A stretch of 64,000 nucleotides of DNA, taken from positions 33,596-97,595 of the forward strand of contig JARLJF010000145.1 in assembly GCA_031291335.1 (NCBI GenBank). The letters are read 5' to 3'. A model generated the notes under the pieces. It worked only from the letters and a program-made list of their open reading frames with translations, made no database searches and had not been told where the DNA came from. Of the stretch, positions 28,030 to 38,571 are shown one piece after another (the first letter of the stretch is position 1; every line of letters begins with the position of its first letter). Origin of the DNA: Pandoraea sp. (lineage in GTDB: Bacteria > Pseudomonadota > Gammaproteobacteria > Burkholderiales > Burkholderiaceae). A program made the translations under genes and the position numbers.

Positions 28030-29559
28030 TCAGAGGCCAAGCTGAGCCCCGCGCGGCTCGTTTTCGTCGCCTTCGCTGGCTTCCACGACGGGCGCCTTCG
28101 GTGCCTTGCGTTGCTGCTCCAGACGCGTGAGGTACTCGGTCGTCACATCGCCCGTGACGTACTTGCCGTCGAAGCACGAGGCATCGAAATCGGTCAGCGC
28201 CGGGTTGATGTCACGCACGGCAGCCTTCATGTCCTCGACGTCCTGATAAATCAGTTCGTCGGCACCGATGATGCGCGCCACTTCCTCGTCGGTACGTTCA
28301 TGCGCGACGAGTTCGCTACGCGTGGGCATGTCGATGCCGTACACGTTCGGGAACTTCACCGGCGGCGCCGCCGACGCGAAGATCACCTTGCGTGCCCCGG
28401 CGTCGCGCGCCATCTGCACGATTTCCTGACTGGTCGTGCCGCGAACGATCGAGTCGTCGACAATCAGCACGTTCTTGCCCTTGAACTCGACGCGCATGGC
28501 GTTGAGCTTCTGACGCACCGACTTCTTGCGCATCGCCTGACCGGGCATGATGAAGGTACGACCGACGTAGCGGTTCTTGAAGAAGCCTTCGCGATAATTC
28601 ACACCCAGAAGCTTCGCGACCTGCATGGCGGCCGGGCGGCTGGAGTCCGGAATGGGCATCACGACATCGATGTCCCGCACGCCATGTTCGCCGATCTCGC
28701 GGAGAATCTTTGCGGCGAGATAGTCGCCCATGCGCAGACGCGCGTCGTAGACCGCCACGCCATCGAGCACGGAGTCCGGACGGGCCAGATACACGAGTTC
28801 GAAAATGCACGGATGCATCGTCACCGACTCCGAGCATTGCTGCGACGTCAGTTCGCCATCGTTGCTGATGAAGATCGCCTCGCCCGGCTTGACGTCGCGC
28901 TCGAACGCGAAGCCCATGCCTTCGAGCGCCACCGATTCCGACGCCACCATCCACTCCGTGCCATTCGGGCCGTCGAAGCGGCCAATGCACAGCGGACGAA
29001 TACCGTTCGGGTCGCGGAACGCGAGCAGACCGAAGCCGGAGATGATCGAGACGATGGCGTACGAGCCGCGCAGACGACCATGCACCTTGCCCACCGCTTC
29101 GAACAGCGACGGCACGCTCAGACCGTCACGCGCGCTTTGCTGCAATTCGTGCGCGAGCACGTTGAGCAGCACTTCGGAATCGGAGGTGGTGTTGATGTGG
29201 CGACGGTCGACGCGGAACATCTCGTCCTTGAGCTGTTCCCAGTTCGTCAGGTTGCCGTTGTGGGCAAGCACGATGCCGTAGGGCGCATTCACATAGAACG
29301 GCTGCGCTTGTGCGGCGCTCGACGAACCCGCCGTCGGGTAGCGCACCTGACCGATGCCGACCGTGCCCGGCAAGTCGCGCATGTTGCGCGTGCGGAACAC
29401 GTCGCGCACCATGCCGTTGCCCTTGTGCATGTAGAACGACTGACCGTCCGTCGTTGCGATACCGGCGGCGTCCTGACCGCGATGCTGCAACAACAGCAGA
29501 CTATCGTAGATGAACTGGTTGACAGGGGATTTGGAGACTACACCGACGATGCCACACAT
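28030..29559 (-). CDS. purF: Amidophosphoribosyltransferase
   Basis: Commits PRPP to purine synthesis by adding glutamine-derived ammonia. It begins MCGIVGVVS, so Cys2 becomes the N-terminal nucleophile of the Ntn glutaminase after Met removal, with no propeptide. The PRPP-binding loop VLIVDDSIVRGTTSQEIV is in the C-terminal phosphoribosyltransferase domain, and the glutaminase half has LAHNGNLTN and FRDPNGIRPLCIG. 509 residues, with a charged tail of about 25. It follows cvpA by 55 bases in the classical cvpA-purF order. Confidence 0.97.
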   Translation of the reverse strand: MCGIVGVVSKSPVNQFIYDSLLLLQHRGQDAAGIATTDGQSFYMHKGNGMVRDVFRTRNMRDLPGTVGIGQVRYPTAGSSSAAQAQPFYVNAPYGIVLAHNGNLTNWEQLKDEMFRVDRRHINTTSDSEVLLNVLAHELQQSARDGLSVPSLFEAVGKVHGRLRGSYAIVSIISGFGLLAFRDPNGIRPLCIGRFDGPNGTEWMVASESVALEGMGFAFERDVKPGEAIFISNDGELTSQQCSESVTMHPCIFELVYLARPDSVLDGVAVYDARLRMGDYLAAKILREIGEHGVRDIDVVMPIPDSSRPAAMQVAKLLGVNYREGFFKNRYVGRTFIMPGQAMRKKSVRQKLNAMRVEFKGKNVLIVDDSIVRGTTSQEIVQMARDAGARKVIFASAAPPVKFPNVYGIDMPTRSELVAHERTDEEVARIIGADELIYQDVEDMKAAVRDINPALTDFDASCFDGKYVTGDVTTEYLTRLEQQRKAPKAPVVEASEGDENEPRGAQLGL

Positions 29560-29614
29560 GGCATGAATCCTTCAAAAAACATCGAAATCTGCGTCAAACG
29601 GACAGTATTATCCG

Positions 29615-30484
29615 TCATTCGGAAACCTTGTGCAGGCCGGTGGACGGCGCGGCCGATCCGCCGCTGCGCATGCCCCACCCCTGCTGCTGAGCGCTAACGC
29701 CTTGCGCGCCCCCCAGACCCTCGCCCGACAGACCGCTTCCGGCGCTACCGGCGCCGCCAGCGCTATCGCCGCGAAGCACGGTGCCGCCCATCAGGCTCGA
29801 CACCCCGGACGTCACACCGCCGCTCTGCCCCCCTGAGCGGTTCGGCGTGCCATTGCCGCCCTGGCCGCCCTGCCCGCCGGAATCCGGCGTCCGATAGGGT
29901 TCCAATTGTGGCAAGGGAATCGGCGTTCCCAACGGATTGACGTTGGGCATGGCCGCCTCGGGCTTGTGCAGATAGTGCTGCACCGGCTCGGGCAGGTACG
30001 GCATGAGCCGATCCAGCCCCGCTTCCACCCACGGGCGCACCAGCGAGTGCTGCCAGACAGGTTGTTGCGGCAATGCCGTTAACTTGGCGGCGACCATCAG
30101 CAACATCAAGAGCAGAATGCCGCGAACGATACCGAACAACATCCCCAGTCCGCGATCGGCCGGGCGCAAACCGATCATATCGGTCATGCGTCCCACGAGC
30201 GCGCTGACGATACCGGCGCCAAACACCACGGCCACCAGCACCAGCAGAAAACCGAGTGCGCCTTGCGTCATCTCTGCGCCGGGCAAGTCGGCCGGCAGCC
30301 AATGGGCTACCGTCGGCCCGAACGCGCGCGCCACGAAGAACGCGACCACCCAGCCCACCAGATTGAACAGCTCGCGCACCAGCCCGCGCAGCATGCCCAG
30401 CAGCATGGAGCCAATCAGAATGGCGATGGCCGCGTAATCCACCACGGTCAACAGACCGCTATGCACCGAATCGCCCAAACTCAA
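29615..30484 (-). CDS. cvpA: CvpA family membrane protein with Gly/Ser-rich C-terminal extension
   Basis: Inner-membrane protein named for colicin V production and linked to envelope integrity in other bacteria. Residues 1-165 hold four hydrophobic segments (AAIAILIGSMLLGMLRG, LFNLVGWVVAFFVARAF, LGFLLVLVAVVFGAGIVSAL, GILLLMLLMVAAKL), the CvpA fold. From about residue 200 to 289 the sequence is Gly/Ser/Ala-rich with no recognisable domain, making it nearly twice the usual length. The apparent start is TTG, overlapping the TGA of the SPOR gene. A TTG or GTG a few codons downstream is equally plausible. Confidence 0.87.
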   Translation of the reverse strand: MSLGDSVHSGLLTVVDYAAIAILIGSMLLGMLRGLVRELFNLVGWVVAFFVARAFGPTVAHWLPADLPGAEMTQGALGFLLVLVAVVFGAGIVSALVGRMTDMIGLRPADRGLGMLFGIVRGILLLMLLMVAAKLTALPQQPVWQHSLVRPWVEAGLDRLMPYLPEPVQHYLHKPEAAMPNVNPLGTPIPLPQLEPYRTPDSGGQGGQGGNGTPNRSGGQSGGVTSGVSSLMGGTVLRGDSAGGAGSAGSGLSGEGLGGAQGVSAQQQGWGMRSGGSAAPSTGLHKVSE

Positions 30485-31428
30485 CCTGCCTCGGCGACCT
30501 GCGCCGTCAGTCCGGCGTCACGAATCTTCTTGCCAGCCGCTTCGGCGCTGGTGCGGTCGGGGAACGGGCCAGCGCGCAGCAGATACAGCTCACGACCATC
30601 GACCGTGCTCTTCACCATGTAGCTCGGCACGTTCACCAGCTTGAGCTTGACGAGCCACGACTGCGCACGATCCTGCGTCGAGAAAGCACCGATGCGTACC
30701 AGATACTTGCCGCCCGAGGCTGCGGGCTTCTGTGCGTTGTCGTGGTTATCCGCCGGTTTGGCGGGCTTGGCCGTCGTGTTGTTCTGCGCGAACTGCGCGA
30801 TCGGGTCGGCCACGTTGTTGTTCGGCTGCGGCTTGGCCTGCGCCTTGGCCGTATCGTGCGAGTCCGGCTTCGCAGCAGGCTTCGTGTCGGCGTGCTGTTC
30901 GGGCTTCTTCACGTCGGGCTTGGCGTCCGGCTTCGCTTGCGCCACCTGCGGTTCCGGCACCGCGCTCGGTGCGGGTGCCGGCGCCACGGCTGCGGCCGGA
31001 GGCACTGCCGTCGGCGCAGGGGCCGGCTTGGCGGCATTCGCACCCGCCAGCGTGCTGCTGTCGACCGCTTCCTCCCCCTTGTCGAGCGAAGCATCGGCCT
31101 GTGGCGTAGCGGCAGCTTGCGGCTTCACACGCACGGGCGGCGAGTTGGCATCTTTCCCGGGAATCTGGATGGCGATGTCGTCGGCCGCCGGTTTTGGCTC
31201 CGGCGCGAGCACCATCGGCAAAATGATGACGGCCGCGAGCACCAACGCCAACGCGCCAACCAGACGGCGGCGCGCGCGTTGCTTTTCGGGCAGCAGCGGG
31301 TCGAGTTGCTCGTGCTCGCTGTACTCGCCCCCTCCCGCCGTACGGGTGCCGGTTCGGCCGCTCCTGCGGCTGCCGCGCTTAGGGGGAACGGCTTCGGCGT
31401 CTTTCTTGCGGAAGGAAAACAATCCCAT
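30481..31428 (-). CDS. SPOR-domain cell-division protein (DedD-like)
   Basis: 315-residue bitopic protein. A short basic cytoplasmic N-terminus (MGLFSFRKKDAEAVPPKRGS) leads to a single transmembrane helix, RRLVGALALVLAAVIILPMV (about residues 52-71), then 150 residues rich in Ala, Pro and Lys, and a C-terminal SPOR domain (KYLVRIGAFSTQDRAQSWLV, YLLRAGPFPDRTSAEAAGKK) that binds denuded peptidoglycan at the septum. AAGGGCC precedes the ATG at 31428, and an upstream ATG at 31479 is less likely. It lies between folC and cvpA as dedD does in E. coli. Confidence 0.9.
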   Translation of the reverse strand: MGLFSFRKKDAEAVPPKRGSRRSGRTGTRTAGGGEYSEHEQLDPLLPEKQRARRRLVGALALVLAAVIILPMVLAPEPKPAADDIAIQIPGKDANSPPVRVKPQAAATPQADASLDKGEEAVDSSTLAGANAAKPAPAPTAVPPAAAVAPAPAPSAVPEPQVAQAKPDAKPDVKKPEQHADTKPAAKPDSHDTAKAQAKPQPNNNVADPIAQFAQNNTTAKPAKPADNHDNAQKPAASGGKYLVRIGAFSTQDRAQSWLVKLKLVNVPSYMVKSTVDGRELYLLRAGPFPDRTSAEAAGKKIRDAGLTAQVAEAG

Positions 31429-31542
31429 AGGCCCTTGGCTCAGGTCGTAACTCGCGTCGTTGGACTGATCATCGCGCATGTGGTGCGTCACGCACATGAC
31501 ATTTCTCGTAAGCAAATGTCACGGCACACGCACCTTCATACC

Positions 31543-32841
31543 TCAGTGGCGTTGCAATTTGCGGTGCGACATCACGCCCGCCACCGTAAAGAACGATCCA
31601 AAAACCACAATTCTATCATTCTCCCCGCACTGCTCGAGCGCGGCGGCATAGGCTTTCTCAGGGGATTCGAAGGTTTCGACCGAATGATCGGCATCTTCCA
31701 CGAACCCCACAGCCCGCAACTTCTCTTCAAGCAGCTGCGGACTTGCCGCGCGCTCGGTCGGCAGCGCACACAAACGCCAGTGATCGACCTTGTCGACGAG
31801 ATGCCGCAGCACGCCTTCGATGTCCTTGTCGGCCATCGCACCGAACACCGCGTACGTGTACGGGAAGAAGCCCATGCCGTCGAGGTTGTGGCCCAACGCG
31901 GCGGCGGCGTGCGGGTTGTGCGCGACGTCGAGCACCACGGCCGGACGCCCCGGCAGCACCTGGAATCGTCCCGGCAACTCGACCGACGCAAGGCCCAGAC
32001 GAATGTCCTGTGCCGACACCGGCAGTCGGTCACGCATCGATTCGAGCGCAGCAATCGCCGCCGAGGCATTGAGCAACTGGTTCGCACCGCGCAAGGCCGG
32101 ATACGCGAGCGCCGGACGGCGCATCTGACGCCCGCCGTAGCTCCATTGCTGCTTGTCGCCCTGATAGTTGAAATCGCGGCCGAACAGCCACAGATCCGCG
32201 CCGATGCGCGCCGCTTCGGAAAGCAGCGTGGCCGGCGGCATGGGATCACCGCAGATCGCCGGCTTCCCTGCGCGGAAAATGCCGGCCTTCTCGATGGCGA
32301 TCGCCTCGCGCGTGTTGCCCAGATACTGCGCGTGATCGATGTCAACGCTCGTGATGACTGCGCAGTCCGCATCGACGATGTTCACGGCATCGAGTCGTCC
32401 GCCCAGACCGACTTCGAGAATTACGGCGTCGAGTCCGGCGGTGGCGAACATGTGCATGATAGCGAGCGTGGTGAACTCGAAGTACGTGAGCGAGACCGGC
32501 TCGTCGAAGCTCGTGCGCGCCGCTTCAACCGCCTCGAAATGCGGCAGCAGCGTGGCATCGTCGACGACCTCGCCGTTCAGGCGTGCACGCTCGTTGAACG
32601 AGAGCAGATGCGGCGACGTATGGCAGCCCACGCGATAACCGGCCGAGAGCAGAATGGCTTCGATGATCGCGCAGGTCGATCCTTTGCCGTTGGTGCCACC
32701 TACGGTGAAAACGGGGCACGGGAATTGCAGTCCGAGCGCCTCTTTCACGCGACCAATACGCGTGAGGCCCATATCGATGCCCACAGGATGAGCGGTTTCA
32801 AGATGGGCAAGCCAGGCGTCGAGAGTGGAGTATGTCGGCAT
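31543..32841 (-). CDS. folC: Bifunctional dihydrofolate synthase / folylpolyglutamate synthase
   Basis: Adds glutamate to dihydropteroate and then to folates. Mur-ligase-like fold: the P-loop GTNGKGST is at residues 49-56, followed by CHTSPHLLSFNERARLNG, ILEVGLGGRLDAVNIVDAD and the C-terminal VVLDVAHNPHAAAALGHNL. 432 residues. On the RNA the 25 bases before the start are U-rich with no Shine-Dalgarno, and a terminator ends 16 bases upstream. Confidence 0.95.
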   Translation of the reverse strand: MPTYSTLDAWLAHLETAHPVGIDMGLTRIGRVKEALGLQFPCPVFTVGGTNGKGSTCAIIEAILLSAGYRVGCHTSPHLLSFNERARLNGEVVDDATLLPHFEAVEAARTSFDEPVSLTYFEFTTLAIMHMFATAGLDAVILEVGLGGRLDAVNIVDADCAVITSVDIDHAQYLGNTREAIAIEKAGIFRAGKPAICGDPMPPATLLSEAARIGADLWLFGRDFNYQGDKQQWSYGGRQMRRPALAYPALRGANQLLNASAAIAALESMRDRLPVSAQDIRLGLASVELPGRFQVLPGRPAVVLDVAHNPHAAAALGHNLDGMGFFPYTYAVFGAMADKDIEGVLRHLVDKVDHWRLCALPTERAASPQLLEEKLRAVGFVEDADHSVETFESPEKAYAAALEQCGENDRIVVFGSFFTVAGVMSHRKLQRH

Positions 32842-32856
32842 GAATGTGCGGGCAGA

Positions 32857-32889
32857 AAAACAAAAACGCGGACGTCACTAACGTCCGCG
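32857..32889 (-). terminator. Terminator between accD and folC
   Basis: 9-bp stem (32867-32875 with 32881-32889), loop of five, then GTTTTTGTTTTT on the minus strand. The U-tract ends just before folC, so folC expression must come from read-through or a promoter inside the element. Confidence 0.8.
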
Positions 32890-33029
32890 CTTCATATCCT
32901 GCTAAGTGATGCGTTCAAGCGCCGCTTGCGCGGCACTGCGTGGCGTTGCGTAATTCTACGCCGTTGCAACGCCCTTTGGGGCACCGCAACGGCAAGCGCC
33001 GCGCCATCGCATGAGTGAATTTTTCGTGC

Positions 33030-33905
33030 TCAGGCGACCGCGTCGGCCGGCTGGCACTGCATCAACGCGATCAGGCGAGCGATCTCTTCGCGCATCTTGC
33101 GACGGTCGACGATCATGTCAATCGCGCCCTTCTGCAGCAGGAACTCCGAGCGTTGGAAGCCTTCCGGCAGCTTCTCGCGCACGGTCTGCTCGATCACGCG
33201 CGGGCCTGCGAAGCCGATCAGCGCCTTGGGCTCGGCCATCACCACGTCGCCCAGGAAGGCGAAGCTGGCGGACACACCGCCCATCGTCGGATCGGTCAGC
33301 ACAGAGATGAACGGCAGCTTGGCATCGGCCAGCTTGGTGAGCATGGCCGTGGTCTTCGCCATCTGCATGAGCGAGAGCAGGCTTTCCTGCATACGCGCAC
33401 CGCCCGAAGCGGTCACACAGATGAACGGCACCCCCTGCTCCAGCGCATTCTGTGCGCCGCGCACGAAACGCTCGCCGACCACCGACCCCATCGAGCCCGC
33501 CATGAACGAGAACTCGAAGCAGGCGACCACGACCGGCAGCGTGTGGATTGCACCACCCATCACGACCATTGCGTCGGTCTCGCCGGTGTCGTCCATCGCT
33601 TCCTTGATGCGATCCGGGTACTTGCGGCTGTCCTTGAACTTCAGCGCGTCGACCGGCACGATCTCCTGGCCGAGTTCGTAACGGCCTTCCGGATCGAGCA
33701 ACGCATCGAGACGCGCACGTGCGCCGATGCGCATGTGATGGTCACACTTCGGGCAGACGTGCAGATTCGCCTCCACGTCGTTGCGATACAGCACCGCCTC
33801 GCACGACGGGCACTTGATCCACAGCCCTTCCGGGATGCTCTTGTTGCGCTGCGTCGGATCGGTTTGCTTGATCTTCGGGGGCAGCAGCTTATCGAGCCAG
33901 CTCAT
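33030..33905 (-). CDS. accD: Acetyl-CoA carboxylase carboxyltransferase subunit beta
   Basis: Beta partner of AccA. The N-terminal zinc ribbon is complete: CPSC at residues 32-35 and CPKC at 51-54. The crotonase domain has [20 protein letters not shown] and [17 protein letters not shown]. 291 residues, standard. AAGGAGAAATT precedes the ATG. It sits between trpA and folC as in many proteobacteria. Confidence 0.97.
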   Translation of the reverse strand: MSWLDKLLPPKIKQTDPTQRNKSIPEGLWIKCPSCEAVLYRNDVEANLHVCPKCDHHMRIGARARLDALLDPEGRYELGQEIVPVDALKFKDSRKYPDRIKEAMDDTGETDAMVVMGGAIHTLPVVVACFEFSFMAGSMGSVVGERFVRGAQNALEQGVPFICVTASGGARMQESLLSLMQMAKTTAMLTKLADAKLPFISVLTDPTMGGVSASFAFLGDVVMAEPKALIGFAGPRVIEQTVREKLPEGFQRSEFLLQKGAIDMIVDRRKMREEIARLIALMQCQPADAVA

Positions 33906-33919
33906 AATTTCTCCTTGGC

Positions 33920-33949
33920 AAACGCCCGCACCATCAGGCGCGGGCGTTT
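33920..33949 (-). terminator. Hairpin between trpA and accD
   Basis: AAACGCCCGC/GCGGGCGTTT, 10 perfect pairs with a 10-base loop, right before the accD ribosome-binding site. It lacks a U-tract, so it could be a weak terminator or an RNA-stability element. Confidence 0.5.
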
Positions 33950-34021
33950 CGGGCGACCGTATGACACGGTCGTTTCAATTCAGCGTTTCATCGGACGGTG
34001 CGACGAAATTACGCCGCGAAT

Positions 34022-34846
34022 TTACGCCGATTTGACGCCCTCGTCGAGCGCCTGGCGAATGCCGCCGATGAATTCAGCCAGCGATTTTACCGCGTTCTGG
34101 CCCTCCAGATCACGCGGCGTGTTTTCCAGTCGCTGGACGATGGCGCTGCCGATGACCACGGCGTCCGCCACACTGGCCACGGCACGGGCCGTCTGCGCAT
34201 CGCGAATACCGAAGCCCACGCCCACCGGCAGGGCCGCGACGGCCTTGATCTGGGGGATTTTCGCGGCAACGCTGTCCATATCGAGACTCGCCGCCCCCGT
34301 CACCCCCTTGAGGGAGACGTAATACAGGTAGCCGCTGGCCTGACGCGCCACGGCGGCGATACGGGCATCGGTGGACGTCGGCGCGAGCAGGAAGATCGGA
34401 TCGATGCCACGGGCACGCACGGCCCCCGCGTAAGCCTCGGCTTCCTCGGGTGGGTAGTCGACGACCAGCACGCCGTCCACACCGGCCGTTGCAGCACGCT
34501 CGGCAAAGGCGTCGAGCCCCATCGCTTCGATCGGATTGGCGTAACCCATGAGCACGACAGGCGTGCGGTCGTTGGTCTGACGGAAGGCGGCCACATAGCC
34601 GAGCACTTCGGCCAGACTCACGCCACGGGCCAGTGCACGCTCGGAGGCGCGCTGAATGACCGGGCCATCGGCCATCGGGTCGGAGAACGGCACACCGAGT
34701 TCGATGACGTCGGCACCGTTGTCGGCCAACGCATGCATCAGCTTGACCGTCCAGCCCGGCTCGGGATCGCCGGCGGTGATGAACGGAATGAGGCCCTTTT
34801 TACCCTGCGCTTGCAAGGCTTGGAACGTCGCTTGAATGCGGGACAT
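34022..34846 (-). CDS. trpA: Tryptophan synthase alpha subunit
   Basis: Cleaves indole-3-glycerol phosphate to indole, which passes through a tunnel to TrpB. The TIM-barrel signature [19 protein letters not shown] contains both catalytic acids (Glu about 49, Asp about 60). [29 protein letters not shown] and [18 protein letters not shown] are conserved. 274 residues. Its start lies 47 bases inside the end of the upstream methyltransferase gene. Confidence 0.97.
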   Translation of the reverse strand: MSRIQATFQALQAQGKKGLIPFITAGDPEPGWTVKLMHALADNGADVIELGVPFSDPMADGPVIQRASERALARGVSLAEVLGYVAAFRQTNDRTPVVLMGYANPIEAMGLDAFAERAATAGVDGVLVVDYPPEEAEAYAGAVRARGIDPIFLLAPTSTDARIAAVARQASGYLYYVSLKGVTGAASLDMDSVAAKIPQIKAVAALPVGVGFGIRDAQTARAVASVADAVVIGSAIVQRLENTPRDLEGQNAVKSLAEFIGGIRQALDEGVKSA

Positions 34847-35729
34847 GATCGGAAAGTCTCTGAAGTCTTTGATTGGCGAGCGCGTGGTAATGCGCGTTCA
34901 GCTCATAGCCGACGAATCGCCGGCCGTGCAGCGCGCAAGCCACGGCAGTCGTGCCGCTGCCCATGAACGGGTCGAGCACGAGACCGCCGGGCGGGCAACT
35001 GGCCAGCACCATGCGCTCGATGATATGCAGCGGTTTCTGCGTCGGATGATCGACGCGTTCGGGGTCTTGCCGGTGCAATCGCGAGATCGACCACAGATCC
35101 TTGGGGTTGTATCCCAGTTCCAGCCACTTGCTGCCCTCGAAGATACGGCGCGAGCGCGCCTTCTTCGTCGCGGCGTCATACGGCACGCGCACGGCATCGA
35201 GGTCGAAGTAATAGTCCTTCGAGACCGCGAAAAAGCCGATGTTGTCGTGTACCGACGAGAACCGCCGGGTGCTGCCGCCCATGCTGGGCACGCGGCGATC
35301 CCAGATGATCTCGTTGATCATCAGCATGCGCTGCTTCAGAAACACGAACAACTCGGGGGCGTATTGCCACGTGCAGAACAGGTAGAGCGAGCCGCGCGGC
35401 GCGAGCTTCGGAATCGCCGCTTCGAGCCAGCCGTACGTCCAGCCGAGGAAGTCCTCGCCGGAGCGTTTGTCGGAGTCGTTGCCGTAGTCCTTGCCGAGCC
35501 CGTAAGGCGGATCGGCAAGAATCAGGTCGACGCTGCCGTCTTCCAGTTCGTGCAAGTGTTGCAGGAAGTCGGCATGACGCAATGTGATGTCGCCCGGCGC
35601 CCAACGCGCGCGCAACTCGCCGGCCGCTTCCATGGCCTCGAGACGTGCGGCGGCGGCTTCGGTGGCGTCCACGGGACGCCCGGCCCCGAGGATGTCATTT
35701 TGTGCCTTGCGATCAGTCAGATCGGTCAT
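34800..35729 (-). CDS. Orphan beta-class DNA adenine methyltransferase in the trp operon
   Basis: 309-residue SAM-dependent DNA methyltransferase. Motif IV DPPYG (residues 73-77) comes before the target-recognition region and motif [19 protein letters not shown] near residue 255, the beta-class order shared with Ccr[16 protein letters not shown] is the usual motif X neighbourhood. No restriction endonuclease is adjacent, so it is an orphan. It lies between trpB and trpA and overlaps trpA by 47 bases. From memory, the orthologue at the same place in Burkholderia cenocepacia methylates GTWWAC. Specificity here is therefore inferred. Confidence 0.92.
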   Translation of the reverse strand: MTDLTDRKAQNDILGAGRPVDATEAAAARLEAMEAAGELRARWAPGDITLRHADFLQHLHELEDGSVDLILADPPYGLGKDYGNDSDKRSGEDFLGWTYGWLEAAIPKLAPRGSLYLFCTWQYAPELFVFLKQRMLMINEIIWDRRVPSMGGSTRRFSSVHDNIGFFAVSKDYYFDLDAVRVPYDAATKKARSRRIFEGSKWLELGYNPKDLWSISRLHRQDPERVDHPTQKPLHIIERMVLASCPPGGLVLDPFMGSGTTAVACALHGRRFVGYELNAHYHALANQRLQRLSDHVPHSSDVPSLASAG

Positions 35730-35817
35730 GCTGGTTCTGGTGTCCTTTCCCGACGTTCCCGACCTGGGGAACTAGGGATATTCGATCAAGGGATCAGTGG
35801 GCGTCTCGCAGCGCCGC

Positions 35818-37020
35818 TTATGTGCCTTCAGGCGCCGGCTTGGCCAGCGCCATCACGGTGTGCATGTCCTTGTCGCCGCGTCCCGAGAGATTGACCAGCA
35901 CGATCTGGTCGCTCGGCAGCGTCGGCGCCAACTTGCACGCATAAGCGAGCGCATGGCTCGACTCCAGTGCCGGGATGATGCCCTCGATCCGGCAGCAGTC
36001 ATGGAACGCCTGAAGGGCTTGCGTATCGGTAATGCCCACGTACTCGGCGCGCTTGATGTCGTGCAGCCAGGCGTGCTCAGGGCCAACGCCCGGGTAGTCC
36101 AGACCCGCCGAGATCGAGTGCGTCTCGGTGATCTGCCCGTTGGCGTCCTGCAGCAAATAGGTGCGATTGCCGTGCAGCACGCCGGGCGTGCCACCGATAA
36201 TCGACGCTGCATGACGGCCCGTCTCGATGCCATCGCCCGCCGCTTCCACGCCCACGAGCTTCACGTCCGGCACATCGATGTACGGATAGAAGATGCCCAT
36301 GGCGTTCGAGCCGCCGCCCACGCAAGCGAGCACGTAGTCCGGCTGACGACCGGCCAGCTCAGGCATCTGCACCTTGCACTCTTCGCCGATCACGCTTTGG
36401 AAATCGCGCACGAGCATCGGGTACGGATGCGGTCCGGCCACCGTACCGATGATGTAGAACGTGCTCTCGACGTTCGTCACCCAATCGCGCATGGCTTCAT
36501 TGAGCGCGTCCTTGAGCGTTTTCGAACCCGATTCCACGGGCACCACGGTCGCACCGAGCAGTTGCATGCGGTAGACATTGGCCGCCTGACGCTTGACGTC
36601 TTCCGCGCCCATGTAGACCACGCACTCCATGCCGAAGCGCGCGGCGATGGTCGCGGTGGCCACGCCGTGCTGCCCCGCGCCGGTCTCTGCAATCACACGG
36701 CGCTTGCCCATGCGACGCGCGAGCAGCGCCTGCCCGATTACGTTGTTCACCTTGTGCGCGCCGGTGTGGTTCAGGTCCTCACGCTTGAGGTAGACCTGCG
36801 CACCGCCCAGCTCGCGGCTCCAACGCTTGGCGTGATAGATCGGCGACGGACGGCCGACGTAGTGCTTCAGTTCGTAATGAAATTCGTCGAGGAAGGCCGG
36901 ATCCTGCTGATACTTGGCATACGCCTCGCGCAGTTCGTCGAGCGCGTGAATCAGCGTCTCGGCCACAAAGACACCGCCGTACTGGCCGAAATGGCCGTGG
37001 GCGTCAGGTAAATCGTACAT
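35818..37020 (-). CDS. trpB: Tryptophan synthase beta subunit
   Basis: PLP enzyme joining indole and serine to make tryptophan. The PLP lysine is in [19 protein letters not shown], the Gly-rich phosphate site is [18 protein letters not shown], and [17 protein letters not shown] is conserved. 400 residues from [12 protein letters not shown] (ATG 37020). An ATG six codons upstream is possible. It is followed by the methyltransferase after 88 bases and preceded by trpF. Confidence 0.97.
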   Translation of the reverse strand: MYDLPDAHGHFGQYGGVFVAETLIHALDELREAYAKYQQDPAFLDEFHYELKHYVGRPSPIYHAKRWSRELGGAQVYLKREDLNHTGAHKVNNVIGQALLARRMGKRRVIAETGAGQHGVATATIAARFGMECVVYMGAEDVKRQAANVYRMQLLGATVVPVESGSKTLKDALNEAMRDWVTNVESTFYIIGTVAGPHPYPMLVRDFQSVIGEECKVQMPELAGRQPDYVLACVGGGSNAMGIFYPYIDVPDVKLVGVEAAGDGIETGRHAASIIGGTPGVLHGNRTYLLQDANGQITETHSISAGLDYPGVGPEHAWLHDIKRAEYVGITDTQALQAFHDCCRIEGIIPALESSHALAYACKLAPTLPSDQIVLVNLSGRGDKDMHTVMALAKPAPEGT

Positions 37021-37079
37021 GGTCGTCACTCTTCGCATTACCGGTGAGCGGCCCTTGGCGGGCGCCCCGGCGGGTTTGC

Positions 37080-37736
37080 TTATTCAGCGTCGGCAGCACG
37101 CACTGCGTGCACGAACGCCGTCATGCGGGCGTGATCTTTCACGCCCCGCGACGCCTCCACACCGCTCGACACGTCGACGGCGTATGGCGTCACCCGGCCG
37201 ATGGCTTCAGCAACGTTGTGTGCGTTCAAGCCACCACTCAAAACGGCCCGACGCGCGATGTCTTTTGGAATAAGTGACCAATCGAAAACCTTTCCTCCAC
37301 CGCCATAGCCCTCAACCAGGGCGTCGAGCAAGATGCCTTGCGCGGCGGTGTATGCGTTGGCGAATTGTAGCAAATCGCCACTGTCTTTCGTCTCCGGACC
37401 AATACGCATGGCGCGCATGTACGGACGGTTGCCTGCCGCCACCGACAACGTCGCGCATTGCGCCGGCGTCTCGTCGCCGTGGAACTGCAGCGTCGTGAGC
37501 GGTACTGCCTCGACAGTACGTGCGATCTCATCCGCCGTCACATTGACGAACAGCCCGACCAGACTCACGTAAGGCGGCACCCGGCGGGCCAGTTCGGCCG
37601 CACGCGCCAGATCCACGTAGCGCGGGCTCGGCGGATAGAACACAAGCCCGATGGCGTCGACCCCCAGCGCCACGGCGTGATCGATGTCAGCCGGCTGCGA
37701 CAGGCCGCAAATCTTGATTCGGGTACGCGTTTTCAT
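37080..37736 (-). CDS. trpF: Phosphoribosylanthranilate isomerase
   Basis: Third step of the tryptophan branch. [18 protein letters not shown] holds the catalytic Cys (KICG), LQFHGDET the second active-site strand, and [16 protein letters not shown] the phosphate-binding loop. 218 residues. The ATG overlaps the truA TGA by four bases (ATGA), so trpF is translationally coupled to truA. An ATG ten codons upstream inside truA is less likely. Confidence 0.96.
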   Translation of the reverse strand: MKTRTRIKICGLSQPADIDHAVALGVDAIGLVFYPPSPRYVDLARAAELARRVPPYVSLVGLFVNVTADEIARTVEAVPLTTLQFHGDETPAQCATLSVAAGNRPYMRAMRIGPETKDSGDLLQFANAYTAAQGILLDALVEGYGGGGKVFDWSLIPKDIARRAVLSGGLNAHNVAEAIGRVTPYAVDVSSGVEASRGVKDHARMTAFVHAVRAADAE

Positions 37737-38533
37737 GAAGTTGCCCAGGGCATCGGGAATGGCCATGCGGCCCAGTTGGGCTCGGGCACGGCGAAGCGCT
37801 CAGGATACCCCACGCGCGCCAGATACAAGCCGTCCGGCATGAACGTCGGGGCGGCCTGACGGCGGTCGAGACTCGCGAGCACCTCAGTCATCCAGCTCGC
37901 GGGCTGACGCCCCCGGCCGATGGCGACCAGACACCCCATGATGTTGCGCACCATGTGATGCAGAAACGCGCTCGCCCGAAAGCGGAACACAAAGAAATGG
38001 CCCTGCTGCTCGATGTCGATGGCGTAGAGATGCTTCACCGGCGTCTTGGCCTGACACTCGGACGACCGGAACGCCGAGAAGTCATGCTCGCCGACCAGCG
38101 CCTGACCGGCGACGCGCATCGCGTCGAGGTCGAGCGGCGTGTGCAGCCAGCCGCACCGGCCTTCAAGCAAGGGCGAACGCACGGGATGCACATAGAGCAC
38201 ATAAAAGTACGTGCGCTCGAAGGCCGTGAACCGCGCATGGAAGTCGTCGGGCATCGCTTGCGCCCATTGCACGGCGACCGTCTTGGGCAGAAACGCATTG
38301 ACGCCTCGCACCCACGAGAACATTGCGCGATCCAGTTCGGTGTCGAAATGCGCCACCTGACCGATGCCATGCACGCCGGTGTCGGTACGCCCTGCCACCG
38401 TCGTGGGCAGCGCTACGCCGCCGAACTCCCGCAACGCGGCCTCGAGCGCTTGTTGCACGGTATTGCCGTGCGGCTGCGATTGCCAGCCGGAGAACGCCGT
38501 GCCGTCGTAATGGATGCCCAGTGCAATTCGCAT
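37733..38533 (-). CDS. truA: tRNA pseudouridine(38-40) synthase
   Basis: Isomerises uridines 38-40 in the anticodon stem. [20 protein letters not shown] is the family start, and the catalytic Asp is in [20 protein letters not shown]. 266 residues. The start codon has no Shine-Dalgarno: on the RNA the preceding 14 bases are GUUUUUCUUUUUCA, the U-tract of the terminator behind fimV. It is coupled to trpF downstream. Confidence 0.95.
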   Translation of the reverse strand: MRIALGIHYDGTAFSGWQSQPHGNTVQQALEAALREFGGVALPTTVAGRTDTGVHGIGQVAHFDTELDRAMFSWVRGVNAFLPKTVAVQWAQAMPDDFHARFTAFERTYFYVLYVHPVRSPLLEGRCGWLHTPLDLDAMRVAGQALVGEHDFSAFRSSECQAKTPVKHLYAIDIEQQGHFFVFRFRASAFLHHMVRNIMGCLVAIGRGRQPASWMTEVLASLDRRQAAPTFMPDGLYLARVGYPERFAVPEPNWAAWPFPMPWATS

Positions 38534-38535
38534 AT

Positions 38536-38571
38536 GAAAAAGAAAAACGGGCGCCCAACCTGCGAGCGCCC
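38536..38571 (-). terminator. Terminator behind fimV abutting the truA start
   Basis: GGGCGC/GCGCCC stem with an 11-base loop, then GTTTTTCTTTTTC on the minus strand. The U-tract ends three bases before the truA ATG. Confidence 0.7.
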
